From Gautieria morchelliformis (Eukaryota; Basidiomycota; Agaricomycetes; Gomphales; Gomphaceae), in assembly GCA_015179125.1 (NCBI GenBank), contig WHVA01000255.1, forward strand, positions 62,001 to 126,000: 64,000 nt of DNA. The letters are read 5' to 3'. Below are positions 53,926-64,000 of the stretch, piece after piece (position 1 is the first letter of the stretch; every line of letters begins with the position of its first letter). The notes beneath the pieces are model-generated. The model was not told where the DNA came from, ran no database searches, and worked only from the letters and a program-made list of their open reading frames with translations. The translations under genes and the position numbers were made by a program.

Positions 53926-55919
53926 TATTATGTAAGCCTTGCCAGCGCTACAAGACTGTAGCCAGTGTGGTGGCGTCTCCTCAGCTTGATCTCTCAGGAT
54001 ACCCACTACACAGGCAAGTCCCCATGTATCTATTGTTGATAGATTTATAAACTGAGGATACCCACTACACAGTTGGTCATTGTCCTAGTATCAGCTCTTA
54101 TCTCCTTGAGTATCTTTGGATCTTTGGGTTGTGGCTTCGTCATTAGTGTCGCCCTCACAACTGCTTTCATCCCGCTTCTTACCATGTTTGCATCAGATGA
54201 TGAGTTCATACCTAGCTAAGCTGAATAACTCACCACAAATTGTCTCAGTGCCCCAACACACTGCAGTATGGTGCGCATGTTGGCCAAAGGCTTTATATCA
54301 TTGTTTGCTAGCCACTGCTTAATACATTTCCATCAACGTCAATATCCGCGGTGCAGTTCTTCGAACGCGGGGGAAGCTTTAGTTGTGCAAGCAGCATCTG
54401 AAACCAAAAACATCCCCCTTCACGATAGAACTCGCCAGCGAATCGCTGATGGGCGAATTCACCCATGGCTAATTATTGATATTGTTAGATGACGAGCCGC
54501 CAGCAGATTGAGAATCAGCAGTAGGTTCGGGTGGCCCTCTGATGCATCTGGTGGACCGGTAGTGATATTGGAAGGATGATTGTGGGATCGTCTGAAGCCA
54601 TCGCGATGAATATTCTTGAAGAAAATTTGAGGTTTGAGCTCAAAAAGCTATGCGATTATCATGGCTGCGGTGAAGTATCTTCAAAGCGACTTAAATGCAC
54701 TCTCACTTTTTGTTTGACAGCCCAGCAACAATTTAATCAGCCTGGCCATAACACATCGCTCTGTAAATGCCAGCTATCATTTTAGCCTCAACAACCTGAG
54801 AGGACATTCCTGACAATAAGGTGAATTCAAAGGTCAGGGACGACAGCAGGCCCCAACAGGCCGCATTTCAGTAATGGATCAGCAATGTCACAGATACCAT
54901 CTAGCGCAAATCCAACGATATCGGGGGATATCCAGTACGTGCCTTTTTTTGATAGAACACTTCTTCCTTCGTTAGAGTCGGGACGGCACTCCCAGCCAGA
55001 AACAGATAGCAGGGTTCCAGTTAGTTTGATGACTAGGTGAGTAACACGAGATAGATGACACTCTTGCGTATGGAAACGTGAAGCGTTCGAGTTGACACGT
55101 TCGAGTTGACGCTAGCCGACCAAAGCACTAGTACCTCACGGGCTCTCATAGCGGTGTCCGGACCAGGAGTATGCGCAGGAGCTGGTGAAGTCGACGGTCC
55201 GGAGACGTCAGGATCCTTGGCCAATACATTCACAAGCAATAAACATCTTGCCCACAGTATCCTTGAACGATTATACTGTACCATTTCGAGGATCTTCAAG
55301 GTAAGCTCGCAAATCGCCGGACCTAAACAAGTGCAGTACTGGTTGAGAGCATTAGGCGACGAGAGATAGAGGGGAATGAGGAGTGGTGGCGCAAGGTGGG
55401 TGGAGAGGATGGCGAGCGGTAGCGGCCAGTGCGGGCGCTGGCAATAGGAGGAAAGGGTGTGGGTGGGAGAGCGACGGTAAGATACACCTGGAAGGAGCGG
55501 CGCGTGTTGGCACGCGACAGGTAACACTAGCACTAGAGGTGAGCGGCGGATGGCGGGAGAGGACGGGGATCGGTAGCGGGCAATGCGGGTCAGTTGGAGA
55601 CTGGACACGGTGCAAGGGACTTCCGATTGCCAACGATGGGCGTTGAGAAGTGGCATACGGATTGCGGGATAGTGGGAGGCGGCGCGAGATCGTGGCCAGC
55701 GCACGAGTTGACGGGGTGCTAGCAAGGGCTTAGGGTGGATGGTGGGATGCAGCGCGGAAATAACGCGAGTGGACAGCGCAGGACACCGGAAGAGCCCGCA
55801 GGATCTAGGCAGCATTGGGCGGTGCATCGTGGGCGACAGAATGGGTGACTACATAGGCAATGCGCTGAATACGAGCCTTACGAGGGCGTGTGACTCTCAC
55901 CCGTCACACAGCCCTTCAT
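53926..55919. other. No gene assigned
   Basis: AGGATACCCACTACACAG occurs twice (about 53995 and 54055). A hydrophobic stretch is encoded near 54080-54220 (SALISLSIFGSLGCGFVISV), possibly a decayed membrane segment. A 264-codon minus frame at 55033-55827 is rich in Pro, Leu and Arg and overlaps a G/A-rich plus strand; it has no recognisable domain and is probably fortuitous. Confidence 0.35.
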
Positions 55920-56300
55920 ATCACGTGATTTTCTTGTCTCTAACGGCCGACTTCCAAGCAGAGGCTGAGCATGCACTCATCTCTACCAATCTTGAAGTCG
56001 AGCAATTGGACCCAACCATCTTTCGCAGCAGCAAGTCGTTGTGTGTTCCGAGACGGGCTCGAGCCTCGAGGTTCGATGGGCAGGTTATATCCCAAGCACT
56101 TGTGTCTGCGACAAACTCAGTGGACCCATCCTATGCACTTCGTGGAGGACTTTTAGTCTATGGGTTATTTCATGGTGAATAATTTACAGTCTTTTCCCGT
56201 GTGTCTACGACGTCCTCATCAAATACAGGTTCACATCTGACTTCGCTGTCAGTGCTACTTTTTGCTTAGTGCACCTGCCTCAAATCACCAGGGGCAAAGG
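55920..56300 (+). pseudogene. Acyl-CoA thioesterase II (TesB-like) N-terminal relic
   Basis: The plus frame encodes the conserved beginning of TesB-type thioesterases: STNLEVEQLDPTIFRSS, then a degenerated GARGVF region and FDGQVISQALVSATNSVDPS. After a possible intron, a piece near 56240-56280 reads CYFLLSAPAS, matching the next conserved strand. Beyond that, the domain is lost. In intact peroxisomal enzymes this region forms the first half of a hot-dog fold that hydrolyses fatty acyl-CoA. Confidence 0.65.
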
Positions 56301-57204
56301 ACGACCGCGTCTAACCATGTCAAGCTCATTATGTCACTCTATTTTCCACTATAGCAATGATATTGATGCTCTGAGTGGCTACTCCTTGTGGTATATTCTT
56401 CGTGTTTCTGATCGTGGTCCGTCTCTTCGATTATATTAGGGGATACCGATGGTCCGTCATCCAGCTCCCTGTGTCCAGTACTCGCGACGTTGACTCCACA
56501 ATTCTCCAGGAATTACGCGTATCTTACTCGAGTGGCATATGGCGTGCAAACCTGTGAATGGCTAACAGCGTCTCGCAGTCGAAAGGCTTGCATGTCCAGG
56601 GTCACTGGTGACAATATGCAATGACGTGGTTTCGTCGAGGTCTATGTGGTGAATGTTAAATTACTGCTTTCAATACGTGTCACTTTGAACCCGCAGGTTC
56701 AGAGTGATATGTAGTGAAAGCCGTAACTTACACAATACTTCCAGGCTCCTCCTTTAACGTCATCAATACAGGCATTATTAACATTAGGTATTCTATAGTA
56801 GCGCGCTGCCAGGTATCTCATCTTTGTCACTGCCTGAACGAGCTTGAGGACAGCGCGAAAAGCGTTGACCTTTTCTGTGAATTGTGAGTTCAACCCTAGC
56901 TAGATATAACACGTTATTGTAATATATATGTCGAGGTACGAGAAGAAATAGTATTTCAGGATTAAGCACCGCAAGTGGTTCGTTCTCCTCGAGGGCTCAG
57001 CGCTCTGCCCATAATCATGCGAAGGACTCTGATCGGAGATGTCCACTACAACGACATGGATCCATCCGCAAGTGAATGCAAATCGCGGGATTGCAAAGCT
57101 TGCACAGGTACAGGCAACTAGGAATGTCCAAATAATGCTACAGGATTCTGTCAATATGAACTAAAACAGAGTCTCAGATCATAGTCAACCTCCCACCATT
57201 GGCT
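56301..57204. other. No gene assigned
   Basis: A minus frame at 56900-57154 starts with a hydrophobic stretch (IIWTFLVACTCASFAIPRFA), which could be a membrane or signal segment, but it has no supported continuation. The rest is unassigned. Confidence 0.3.
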
Positions 57205-57925
57205 GCGCTCAATGCTCATTTATATACCCTTCAGTCCCGGAAGTTGACAAACTTCCCAAAATGTTTGGTTCGTTCCCCAAATTCAAGCTCCAAGACATGC
57301 AAGCTGCACCGTTGGGAAGTGGTTAACATCGACTCCGTGATTCTGGATGTACTATTCGAAGACATTTGGATCGACAGCTTCAAACACCAGCTTGGTGAAT
57401 GGATGCAACCGAATAATAAATAGGAGAGAGACCGTCTTTTAACAATGCTATGCGCTCACGTTCTCCGCGATACCCTCACTTCCAATCATGAACATCTCGG
57501 CCCCTTCATCCAGTAGGGTTTTGCTGCGTCGATCCGCCCATCCTCATCGGACGTCCCTGCACTTTCTAAATCCGCAATACTAGCATGGTCGCCAGCGCCC
57601 CGTTGAATTCACAGCTCTGGTTTGGTTCTTACACCTAACCGCTGTACGCATTGTACAAGTTCAGCCCAGTCCTCAACTGGCAATGACAAGAATCCCGTGG
57701 AGAGCTCAATGACGTCAAATGCAAGGTCCTTGCAACGCCTAACATATCGCTCAACGTCGCACATGCGGTCGTTGCTGGTTGCCAGGACGCGTTATATACC
57801 CCTGCAAACTTCAGCCCGTTCACCCAGGGCTCGGTGAGGGCAAGTGTGTTCGCAAGAACACGAGGCCCGAAGGCGGCATTGTAGTAAGGACCACGATTTT
57901 GAGTGGCAAAGCGACCAGATTTCAA
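57205..57925 (-). pseudogene. Phosphosulfolactate synthase-like (ComA/HSA32 family) pseudogene
   Basis: Minus-strand pieces in order match the ComA family: RGPYYNAAFGPRVLANT and WVNGLKFAG (near 57900-57790); then, in another frame, DVERYVRRCKDLAFDVIELS, TGFLSLPVEDWAELVQCVQR and LGVRTKPE; then EMFMIGSEGIAENVSA near 57490; and KLVFEAVDPNVFE, a TAG at 57352-57354 where a Trp codon is expected, YIQNHGVDVN and VQLACLE. The segment between KFAG and DVERY is deleted, and frames shift at least twice. The family is a TIM barrel; archaeal ComA adds sulfite to phosphoenolpyruvate and plant HSA32 is heat-induced. The fungal role is not established. Confidence 0.7.
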
Positions 57926-58181
57926 CCGTGGTTTCCGTGGAAGAGCATTCGGAGCGATGAATCGAAATACAGCTAGGCTAGTAGGGGGATATTGGCACTA
58001 GATGCCGTGTGTTTCAAGCAAGAGAGGATTGGTTGCGGCTTGAGGAAGGAGAGCACTGAGCAAGGGTTTAGTGACATGGTGAGGTTACAGTAACGAGTTA
58101 TGAACTGGAGTGAAAGGGGTAGTTCGGCTTACGGTTTCTGGGCTGTGGGCTGTGTGACGTCAAGGGGTGGACATCTTGCTC

Positions 58182-58182
<1 letters not shown>
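57926..58182. other. Short unassigned segment before LINE copy 2
   Basis: No coding signal. It is the flank into which the LINE poly(A) end was inserted. Confidence 0.4.

Positions 58183-58215
<33 letters not shown>
58183..58215 (-). repeat. Poly(A) tail of LINE copy 2
   Basis: 33 uninterrupted T on the plus strand, followed by the conserved 3' end motif ACGTCTTTTGGGGCAGC and CCTATGTAAGACGG. Confidence 0.92.
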
Positions 58216-58456
58216 CCCATTTTACGTCTTTTGGGGCAGCGCCCTATGTAAGACGGTATGTACAGTTTCCTCCTTGTGTTTTCCCCTTCTCTCCTTTAGA
58301 CCTCTGTTCTCTGCTTGTGCTCAAGGGGCTTGGCCCCGAGCGTGTCCGTGCCTTTGTGGGCGAGGTATGTAGTTAGCGTCTTCTCTCCCTGCGCTGTCTG
58401 CCGCCTGCTCTTTTCCCCTTGTCCTCCTTCGCCGGTGGTAGTGCGACGTTTCCGTA

Positions 58457-60523
58457 TTAATTTTCGAATCGCTTCATGTCCTGTATGTACCCGAATAAAT
58501 GTTCCAGTGCTTTGTGCCCTCCCAGTAGTGTTCTTGCGGATTTCGCGCCCCTTCTCAACCTTTTCTCCAGCCTCTCCCTCTGCTTCTTATACGCCTGGCA
58601 CTGAAATAGAAAGTGATGTACTGTCTCCTGTGCGCTCCTGCACGCCGGGCACAAGGGCGATTCCGCCTTTCTAATCTTGTGTAGGTATTTGTTCAGCGGT
58701 ACGTGTCCCGTCCTCAGCTGTACAAGCAGGCTGGCCTGCTTACGCGGCATGTTCTTCGTGACTTTCGCGAAAGCAAAGATTTCTCTCGCCCTTAGTCTCT
58801 GCTTCAGGCTCGTGTTGCGCCTCTGAATCTCCGCTGCTCTGCTTGTTGGCATCGTTCCCCGACACTCGATCGGTATATCCCTCTCCTCGCTGCTTTCCCC
58901 GTTTGCCGCCTTCTTCGCCTCCTCGTCCGCTCTCTCGTTCCCTGCTATCCCTTCGTGCCCCAGTACCCATCTCATGATGACTTTGACCCCCGGCTGCTGT
59001 TGTACTACGCTTTGGATTTGCCTGTGGACTGCGTTGACAAGGTATTGGCCGGGGATTGCGCGCTCCTTCCTAGTTGTCTGTATGGCTGCTTGGTTGTCCA
59101 GAGCTATCGTGTATTTCCCTCTCCGCTCTGTGCTCAGCAGCTTGGCTCCTAGAGCTGCGCCCGCTAACTCCGCTTCGAATACGGTGTGCTCGCCTTCTGT
59201 GCCCATGTATAGTCTGACCGTCTTGCACTCCCTTCCGTCTCTGTATATCACCGCGGCTGCCCCTACTCCGCCCTCTATGCACGACCCGTCTGTGTATACC
59301 ACCACTCCTGCTCCATCCGCCTCTATTTCCTCCTTCGCTCTCTCTTTGGTCGGTGGGATCCTCACGCCGAACGCCGGGGCCCATTTGGGCCCGAGCACCA
59401 CCGTGTGGATCTTTTCCATCGCATCTGGGTTTAACTCAAATGCGTGCATCATCTCATGTAGGGGGGATCTGTGTCGCTTGATGTACCTCCTTGCCGCTTT
59501 CCTCGTTTTCTCTGCTAGCGGATGATCCTGAGGTAGGCACGCCAAGCGTACTGCGGCTCTGTGTATTGTCTTGGTCACTAGCAGCTGGAATGGCAGGAGG
59601 TTGGCGTGCGCATCGAGTGTGTCGGTGGCCGTGGTTCTGAGCGCTCCTGTGATATCCAGCGCTACTTGTCTCTGGATCCTGGCCAGTTTGTTCACGAAGC
59701 CCTTCGTGCCTTTGGCTCTGCTCGTCGCTGGCGTGAGGAATACGTCAGCGGCATATAACATTCTCGGTATCGCGACCGTTAGATAGTATGTCCGCATGTA
59801 CTTAGCTAGTATTCCCCTTGATGGTTTCGCTAGCCTTTTGTACTGTCCTACATATGCTTCCCCCTTTTTTAGAGCGTAATTGACATGCTCTTTGAACCTC
59901 AATTCCTGGTCCATTATCACCCCCAGGAATTTATGTGTCACCGTGGGCCGCACCTTGTGCCTCCCTATTTTTATCGATGGTCTCGTCATCGGCCTGGTTT
60001 TTCTCGGTTTCACTGGGTCTTTCTCTCTTCTTCTGGTAAGCCCCATTAACCCAAATTTCTCTACCGCGAACTGGCATTGGTGCTGTTCCGCCCAGTCGTA
60101 CGCTCCCCCGGGCCTTTCCATCATGTCTGTCAACTTCCTGAATGCCTCCGGTAGGTCCTTCCCTTCCGCTGTTAGGGTCGTGTCATCAACAAATCCCACG
60201 CAGCCCTCCCCTCTCTTGTTCTGCGCGATTTCTATCAGGTCTGCATTGTAGAATTGGTAGGCGATCGCTGAGAGGGGACAGCCTTGATCCATGCCTCGTT
60301 CTATGGGTCTGGTCGCTGACGTGTAGTCTTCCAGGCTGACGACTGTGAGTCTATTCTGGACCTTCCTGCGTATCCAATCTGTGTACTCGCGTGGTACCCC
60401 TCTCTTGCGCATGTTATGGGTCAGTCTTTCCAGCACAATGCTGGGGAAAGCCCCCTTTATGTCTAAGTATAGTACCCCTAGCACTTTCCCTCTCCTCCAA
60501 GCGTCCTTTGCTTGTCCTACCAT
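58457..60523 (-). CDS. LINE ORF2 part: reverse transcriptase, RNase H, CCHC
   Basis: A 688-codon open frame. The RT palm has VLYLDIKGAFPSIVLERL with the first catalytic aspartate, GMDQGCPLSAIAYQFYNADL, and the catalytic box CVGFVDDTTLTAEG (FVDD). The thumb follows (HKFLGVIMDQELRFKEHV), then RNase H: VYTDGSCIEGGVGAAAVIY, HTVFEAELAGAALG, ALDNQAAI, GHEGIAGNERADEEAKKA, and the terminal zinc motif CPACRSAQETVHHFLFQC. The apparent start is only where the frame opens; upstream RT sequence continues in another frame after a frameshift near 60530. Confidence 0.93.
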   Translation of the reverse strand: MVGQAKDAWRRGKVLGVLYLDIKGAFPSIVLERLTHNMRKRGVPREYTDWIRRKVQNRLTVVSLEDYTSATRPIERGMDQGCPLSAIAYQFYNADLIEIAQNKRGEGCVGFVDDTTLTAEGKDLPEAFRKLTDMMERPGGAYDWAEQHQCQFAVEKFGLMGLTRRREKDPVKPRKTRPMTRPSIKIGRHKVRPTVTHKFLGVIMDQELRFKEHVNYALKKGEAYVGQYKRLAKPSRGILAKYMRTYYLTVAIPRMLYAADVFLTPATSRAKGTKGFVNKLARIQRQVALDITGALRTTATDTLDAHANLLPFQLLVTKTIHRAAVRLACLPQDHPLAEKTRKAARRYIKRHRSPLHEMMHAFELNPDAMEKIHTVVLGPKWAPAFGVRIPPTKERAKEEIEADGAGVVVYTDGSCIEGGVGAAAVIYRDGRECKTVRLYMGTEGEHTVFEAELAGAALGAKLLSTERRGKYTIALDNQAAIQTTRKERAIPGQYLVNAVHRQIQSVVQQQPGVKVIMRWVLGHEGIAGNERADEEAKKAANGESSEERDIPIECRGTMPTSRAAEIQRRNTSLKQRLRAREIFAFAKVTKNMPRKQASLLVQLRTGHVPLNKYLHKIRKAESPLCPACRSAQETVHHFLFQCQAYKKQRERLEKRLRRGAKSARTLLGGHKALEHLFGYIQDMKRFEN

Positions 60524-60529
60524 GGAGTG

Positions 60530-61298
60530 TCGGTTGTCGTCCTGCCCGGTCTACATCCGAAGTGATTATCAGGTAGTAGTCGGTGCTTTTCTGCCATTTT
60601 CACGATGTCCTCTGCTACGCATGCTGATAACACTTTGCCTATTCCCTATCCTCGCCTTCCTGTTACTTGGTATACAGCATGTAAGTCCCTTCCCATTGCT
60701 GTCCTGAGGCTGAAATGATTTATTGAGTGTCAAGCAAGGCGATAGGTCTGTATGCACCTGGGGCCGTGTAATCTGCTTTCCCTGGTTTCTGCAGGACTTT
60801 TGTGATGGAGTCCCTCCATACGGCTGGGTACACCTTGAGGTCGAATGTTGCTCAGAAGAGGGGGCCTATGTAGGGTAAGAGCACGTTAATACACTGCTTT
60901 ATAAGTTCATTTGGGATACCGTTTTCCCCTGGCGCTTTGAACCTATTAAGCCTGTCTACTGCTCTCTGTATCTGTCCATCAGTTACTGGCTGATACTCGA
61001 ATGCTGGCGTCGGATACTCGTAGTCTGTTGGGATCTGCTCTGAGGCTTCACTTGTTCTGGGGAAAATGTGTCGAAGAGCATGTTTGTCTTCTGTTCGTTC
61101 GTTTCCGCCACCTCTCTCGTGCCGTTCCTCCTTTGTGCTACCATCATCGGCGCCCTCGCTAGCCCCCCGTCTGATATGCCCGCTGAGGCGTACCTGTGTG
61201 CCATCCGCACTGTTTTCTGGTCGATGTTCGCGAGGAAATCGGCCCAGTGTTCCTTCTTTGATTCCTCTATTGCTTTGGCGTAGCTGTTTCTGGCTCAT
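60530..61298 (-). pseudogene. LINE ORF2 part: RT N-terminal fingers
   Basis: The frame 60852-61298 carries a linker and then IQRAVDRLNRFKAPGENGIP and NELIKQCINVLLPYIG, the first RT block. The next blocks (CRPGRTTTD, then VYPAVWRDSITKVLQKPGK) follow in other frames towards 60530, separated by stops. The frame overlaps the endonuclease end at 61267-61298. Confidence 0.82.
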
Positions 61299-62385
61299 CT
61301 GTGCTCTTCGTGCGAGGGGTGTGTCGGGCTGTTCCTTGCCGCGTAGGCCCTTCTCCCCAGTCGCCTCGTTCCTTCCTCTTTTGTGTCAGCTGCAGCGACC
61401 ACCAGCGTTTGACGTATGGCGAGGGTTTGCTCTTCGGTACCAGCTCCTCTGTGGTGTCCTGGATCGCTGTGAAGAGCCCTTCTAGGCAAAGGTGGAACTG
61501 TCTCTGATTTGTTGGGGTAGGATCTTCTATAAGCTGTCCTAGTCTTGTCTCCAGCGCTTTGTTGTATGCTTTCCAATCCACCTGTCTGTAGTTGTGCTTT
61601 GGGCTGTGTGTGATAGCCTCGACTGTAAGGTCTATTCTGGTGTCTATGGGATAATGATCACTTTTTGGTGGTCGTTCTTCTGGTACTGTCGTGCAAGTGA
61701 TTAGCCTCTCTATCAACAGATTTGAAGCGAACACGTTATCTGTTCGGGTATGGTTCCCCGTGGCCATCGCTTTGAGTGTCGGTATTCCCTTGGGTAACAC
61801 CATGTGCATGTCGTGTTCTGCCATGGCATCCAATAGTACTTGTGCCTCGTCGAGGTTGGCCCTGGTAAATAGATGCGAATTGCGTAGCTCGTCCCATAGA
61901 GGGTGGTGTCTGTTGAAGTCCCCTAGCCATAGCATTCCCTCCGTTTCCCGTCCCTGTGTGGCTCCTTCTGCCGCTTTTTCTTGTATGTGCTTTCGCACCG
62001 CCCTAATACTGTCTGATCGCGTGCAGTCTTCGTATATGTTGTAGATTAGGACATTACCCGTGTTTGTCTTGATCTTTATCGCCGTGACGTCTGGCGATCC
62101 CACATTCATTGCCCCCCATGCGCTCGTCGCTATCTTTTTGTTTATTAATATCATCGATCTCGTTCTTGCCCCTCTGTTCTGATAGTGTGTCTCCGGGTAT
62201 ACTGAGTACCAGCTATGTGTAGCCCTAGAATTTCCCAGGAAGTCAATGTACGGTTCTTGGATAGCAAGAATGTCATAATGATCAGGCGAGCACTTAGCTA
62301 GCATTTCCGCCGTTGCCGTGAGTGACTTGTTTACATTTTGTTGTCTGATTCTCAAATTGTGGATTCGTTGGTCGTTTCTACTCAT
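61267..62385 (-). CDS. LINE ORF2 part: APE-type endonuclease
   Basis: 372 codons starting with a plausible ATG. The apurinic-endonuclease-like fold is indicated by RIRQQNVNKS (Asn), ILAIQEPYIDF (catalytic Glu), WLGDFNRHHPLWDE (Asp/Asn), TRTDNVFAS and KSDHYPIDT (catalytic His). It nicks the target DNA to prime reverse transcription. The end of the frame diverges into a basic Arg/Thr-rich linker that is probably out of frame with the RT. Confidence 0.92.
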   Translation of the reverse strand: MSRNDQRIHNLRIRQQNVNKSLTATAEMLAKCSPDHYDILAIQEPYIDFLGNSRATHSWYSVYPETHYQNRGARTRSMILINKKIATSAWGAMNVGSPDVTAIKIKTNTGNVLIYNIYEDCTRSDSIRAVRKHIQEKAAEGATQGRETEGMLWLGDFNRHHPLWDELRNSHLFTRANLDEAQVLLDAMAEHDMHMVLPKGIPTLKAMATGNHTRTDNVFASNLLIERLITCTTVPEERPPKSDHYPIDTRIDLTVEAITHSPKHNYRQVDWKAYNKALETRLGQLIEDPTPTNQRQFHLCLEGLFTAIQDTTEELVPKSKPSPYVKRWWSLQLTQKRKERGDWGEGPTRQGTARHTPRTKSTDEPETATPKQ

Positions 62386-62542
62386 CGTGATGGTGGGTGT
62401 TGTTGTTTTTGTTGTGCTGTTCTATCTGTGTCTGTTCTCGGTGTGTTCCGATCCCGTAGTCGTCTAGTCGGCTCTGTCGTCCTTCCCCTTGTTGTCTCTC
62501 TTGCCATCCCTTGTCCATGTGCCCTACCCGTGGGTTTGCTCC

Positions 62543-63517
62543 TCATGCCCTGCCCCTTGCGCTCCCTCGGGTTTCCATTCGTCCCCTCCTCGTTGGGTTT
62601 TCTAGTTCTGTCTGTTGTTCTTTGCCTCCCCTTTCTAGTGTCTGCCTTCTCGTGTGGGCTTCCGCCTCGGCTGCTCTCCACCTCCTTTCTTCTTGTTCCC
62701 TGACTTGTTTCAGCAGGTCTCCTGCGTCTACTGCTCTCTCCGCCTCCCCTTGTTGCTCCCAGGTCCAGGGGTTTTCGTCAGGGAAAAATCGGTATGTGTG
62801 CTCCGGGTCACTTTTTTCTGCCTTCTCACATGCCGCTCTGAAAACTGGGCACGTTCTGTCCCATGATGCATGGCCCATCGTGTTGCAGTTTATGCATTTG
62901 AATTTGCTCGGGTCGTTCTCTTCGCACTCTGCTGCCTTGTGCTCTCCTCCGCATGTTCCGCATCTGTCTCGGCTTTCGCATTCGGCCGCCAAGTGTCGCG
63001 CGTTGTACTTCTGGCACTTTAAACATCTTCTTGGTTCTCTTTTCATCCTTCTAGCCCATGTTCTTTTCCCTGTTATGACGAGGCCATCCCGTATGCATTG
63101 GTTTGCCGCCTCCGTGGTGGACAGCTTTGCGATGATGTGGGCGGACCTTTGTCCGGTCGTTCTCCTGTGTGGGGGCTTTATCCAGTGGGTGGATATCAGC
63201 GTGTCAGTGGGTAGCTTCGAGTCTCGCTCGATCTTCCTCATCTCCGACATTGCGTCAGGCGAGTGGTTTAGTGGCACATATTCAACTATTACTGAGAACG
63301 CTCGATCTTTGATGGTAGCCGATCCGCTGAATTTGCTTAAGAAGGTTCGTCTGTTGTCCTGAACCCATTTCGCTGCGCTCTCTGTTTCAAGGTTGAATAT
63401 TATCCCTCCGTTGGCTAATTTCTTGGCCCCGATGAAAGCTATGTCGGTGCGCTCTTGGTCTTCTTCTAAGTTGTTGATCGCTTCATTCGCCTTGGCCACC
63501 AGCTCTTGTTCTGTCAA
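62543..63517 (-). CDS. LINE ORF1: nucleic-acid-binding protein with zinc knuckles
   Basis: 324 codons. An RRM-like/gag-like region (RTDIAFIGAKKLANGGIIFN, SVIVEYVPLNHSPDAMSE) precedes three CCHC-type knuckles: CLKCQKYNARHLAAEC, CGTCGGEHKAAEC and CINCNTMGHASWDRTC. A basic, Arg/Glu-rich tail follows. ORF1 proteins bind the element's RNA and chaperone the ribonucleoprotein. The frame continues upstream across a 1-nt shift. Confidence 0.9.
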   Translation of the reverse strand: MTEQELVAKANEAINNLEEDQERTDIAFIGAKKLANGGIIFNLETESAAKWVQDNRRTFLSKFSGSATIKDRAFSVIVEYVPLNHSPDAMSEMRKIERDSKLPTDTLISTHWIKPPHRRTTGQRSAHIIAKLSTTEAANQCIRDGLVITGKRTWARRMKREPRRCLKCQKYNARHLAAECESRDRCGTCGGEHKAAECEENDPSKFKCINCNTMGHASWDRTCPVFRAACEKAEKSDPEHTYRFFPDENPWTWEQQGEAERAVDAGDLLKQVREQEERRWRAAEAEAHTRRQTLERGGKEQQTELENPTRRGRMETRGSARGRA

Positions 63518-63570
63518 CCTGGTGTTCAGGTGTGATAACGGTACGTTACCTCTGAGTGCAGCTGCATATG

Positions 63571-64000
63571 TTACCCCTCTTGCAGACTCTGCTGCCTCAT
63601 GCTATTCAGATGCTCAATGACGTTTCCGGCTCCTTCCATCGCCGCCTTTGCGTTCTCTGCGGCTTCCTTTGCCTCGTCTGTTGCTCTTTCGATCTTATAG
63701 AGGGTCTGTTCGAGGTTTTTCTCGACATGTCTCATCACCGCTGCTCCTACCGTTCTCGCTGCCTCCTCCATCATCAGAACTGCCACCGCCCTCACTCCTT
63801 CTTGCAGGTTTTTGCCGCTGACGTTGTGTGCCAGGGACAGTAGCGCGTAGCTGAGATGTTCTGTGGATAGCGGGTCTTCTTTCTCGTAATACCCGTGTTT
63901 GTCCAGGTACTGTCTCGCTTGCTCTCTCGTGCAGATGGATGTGTTAGGCTCTAGCAGCAGTTCTGCTCTGGTCTTTTTGCTGGCCTGCTGTGTGGTGCTC
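63571..64000 (-). pseudogene. LINE ORF1 N-terminal region, partial
   Basis: The minus strand encodes an Ala/Glu-rich coiled-coil (IERATDEAKEAAENAKAAME) preceded by REQARQYLDKHGYYEKED. It joins the zinc-knuckle ORF after a 1-nt frame change near 63590 (ARGVTYAAALRGNVPLSHL in the other frame). Its true start lies beyond the window. Confidence 0.75.

Larger units (their letters stand above)
58183..64000 (-). mobile_element. Long LINE (Tad/I-like) copy 2, running off the window
   Basis: The minus strand carries ORF1 with zinc knuckles, an APE-type endonuclease, reverse transcriptase, RNase H, a C-terminal CCHC and a poly(A) tail (33 T at 58183-58215). This is the domain set of Tad1/I-type non-LTR retrotransposons common in fungi. 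At least 5.8 kb is present; the 5' end is beyond the window. A few frameshifts or stops (near 60530, 60700-60850 and 63590) inactivate it, but overall decay is slight. Confidence 0.93.

Noticed and set aside
55033-55827. 264-codon minus-strand open frame
   Set aside because: Rich in Pro, Leu, Arg and Ser with no domain, opposite a G/A-rich strand, and overlapping the start of a better supported plus-strand frame. Composition explains its length.
58974-59525. 183-codon plus-strand frame
   Set aside because: Antisense shadow of the LINE ORF2, with the same composition as other shadows.

Overview
The window looks like a transposon-rich, gene-poor stretch of a basidiomycete (Agaricomycete-type) genome. 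The evidence is: short canonical introns of about 47-62 bp in every recognisable host gene; a C2-like/NACHT/WD40 NLR protein of the type expanded in Agaricomycetes; Ty3/gypsy chromoviruses, Ty1/copia elements and RNase H-bearing LINEs; and typical fungal host genes (amino-acid permease, Dal5-like MFS carrier, GNAT, sirtuin, Rsm22). There are no bacterial operons, CRISPR arrays or convincing tRNA/rRNA genes. All functional calls come from motif reading, not database searches.

Layout. 1-3156: 3' part of a copia element (+), nearly intact. 3157-4504: no gene recognised. 4505-6510: 5'-truncated LINE (-) with poly(T). 6530-13250: chromodomain gypsy element (-) that lacks its 5' end and carries an extra opposite-strand ORF next to its 3' LTR. 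13206-14787: an orphan coding fragment, a copia 3' end and a solo LTR nested together. 15100-16322: damaged membrane-protein gene. 16777-17121: long foldback palindrome. 18202-22084: gag-protease-RT start of a second gypsy element, cut by a small non-autonomous LTR element (22085-23646) with identical LTRs; its other flank is a broken Myb/SANT-like gene (to 24708). 24948-26079: orphan WD40 array with an NLR-type tail. 26566-27832: hairpin and two further LTRs. 29415-31371: a sirtuin gene split into two opposite-facing halves around a methyltransferase remnant. 32747-34919: intact amino-acid permease. 35720-41413: copia element (-) with two LTRs plus a piece of a tandem second copy, abutting a LINE 3' tail. 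42706-43783: truncated Rsm22. 44027-45042: GNAT. 45657-48059: MFS transporter. 49471-53183: NLR gene with a nonsense codon. 53345-53925: second foldback and a minisatellite. 55920-57925: acyl-CoA thioesterase and ComA/HSA32-like relics. 58183-64000: long LINE (-) running off the right edge.

Only three host genes look complete (permease, GNAT, MFS). Two of them are membrane carriers for nitrogenous or organic solutes, but nothing shows that they act together. The other host genes are truncated, inverted, internally deleted or interrupted, so the window reads as a rearranged compartment in which transposons and ectopic recombination have dismantled genes. The most unusual structures are the inversion-split sirtuin, the antisense cysteine-rich ORF of the gypsy element, the identical-LTR element whose two flanks do not belong together, and the two long foldback elements.
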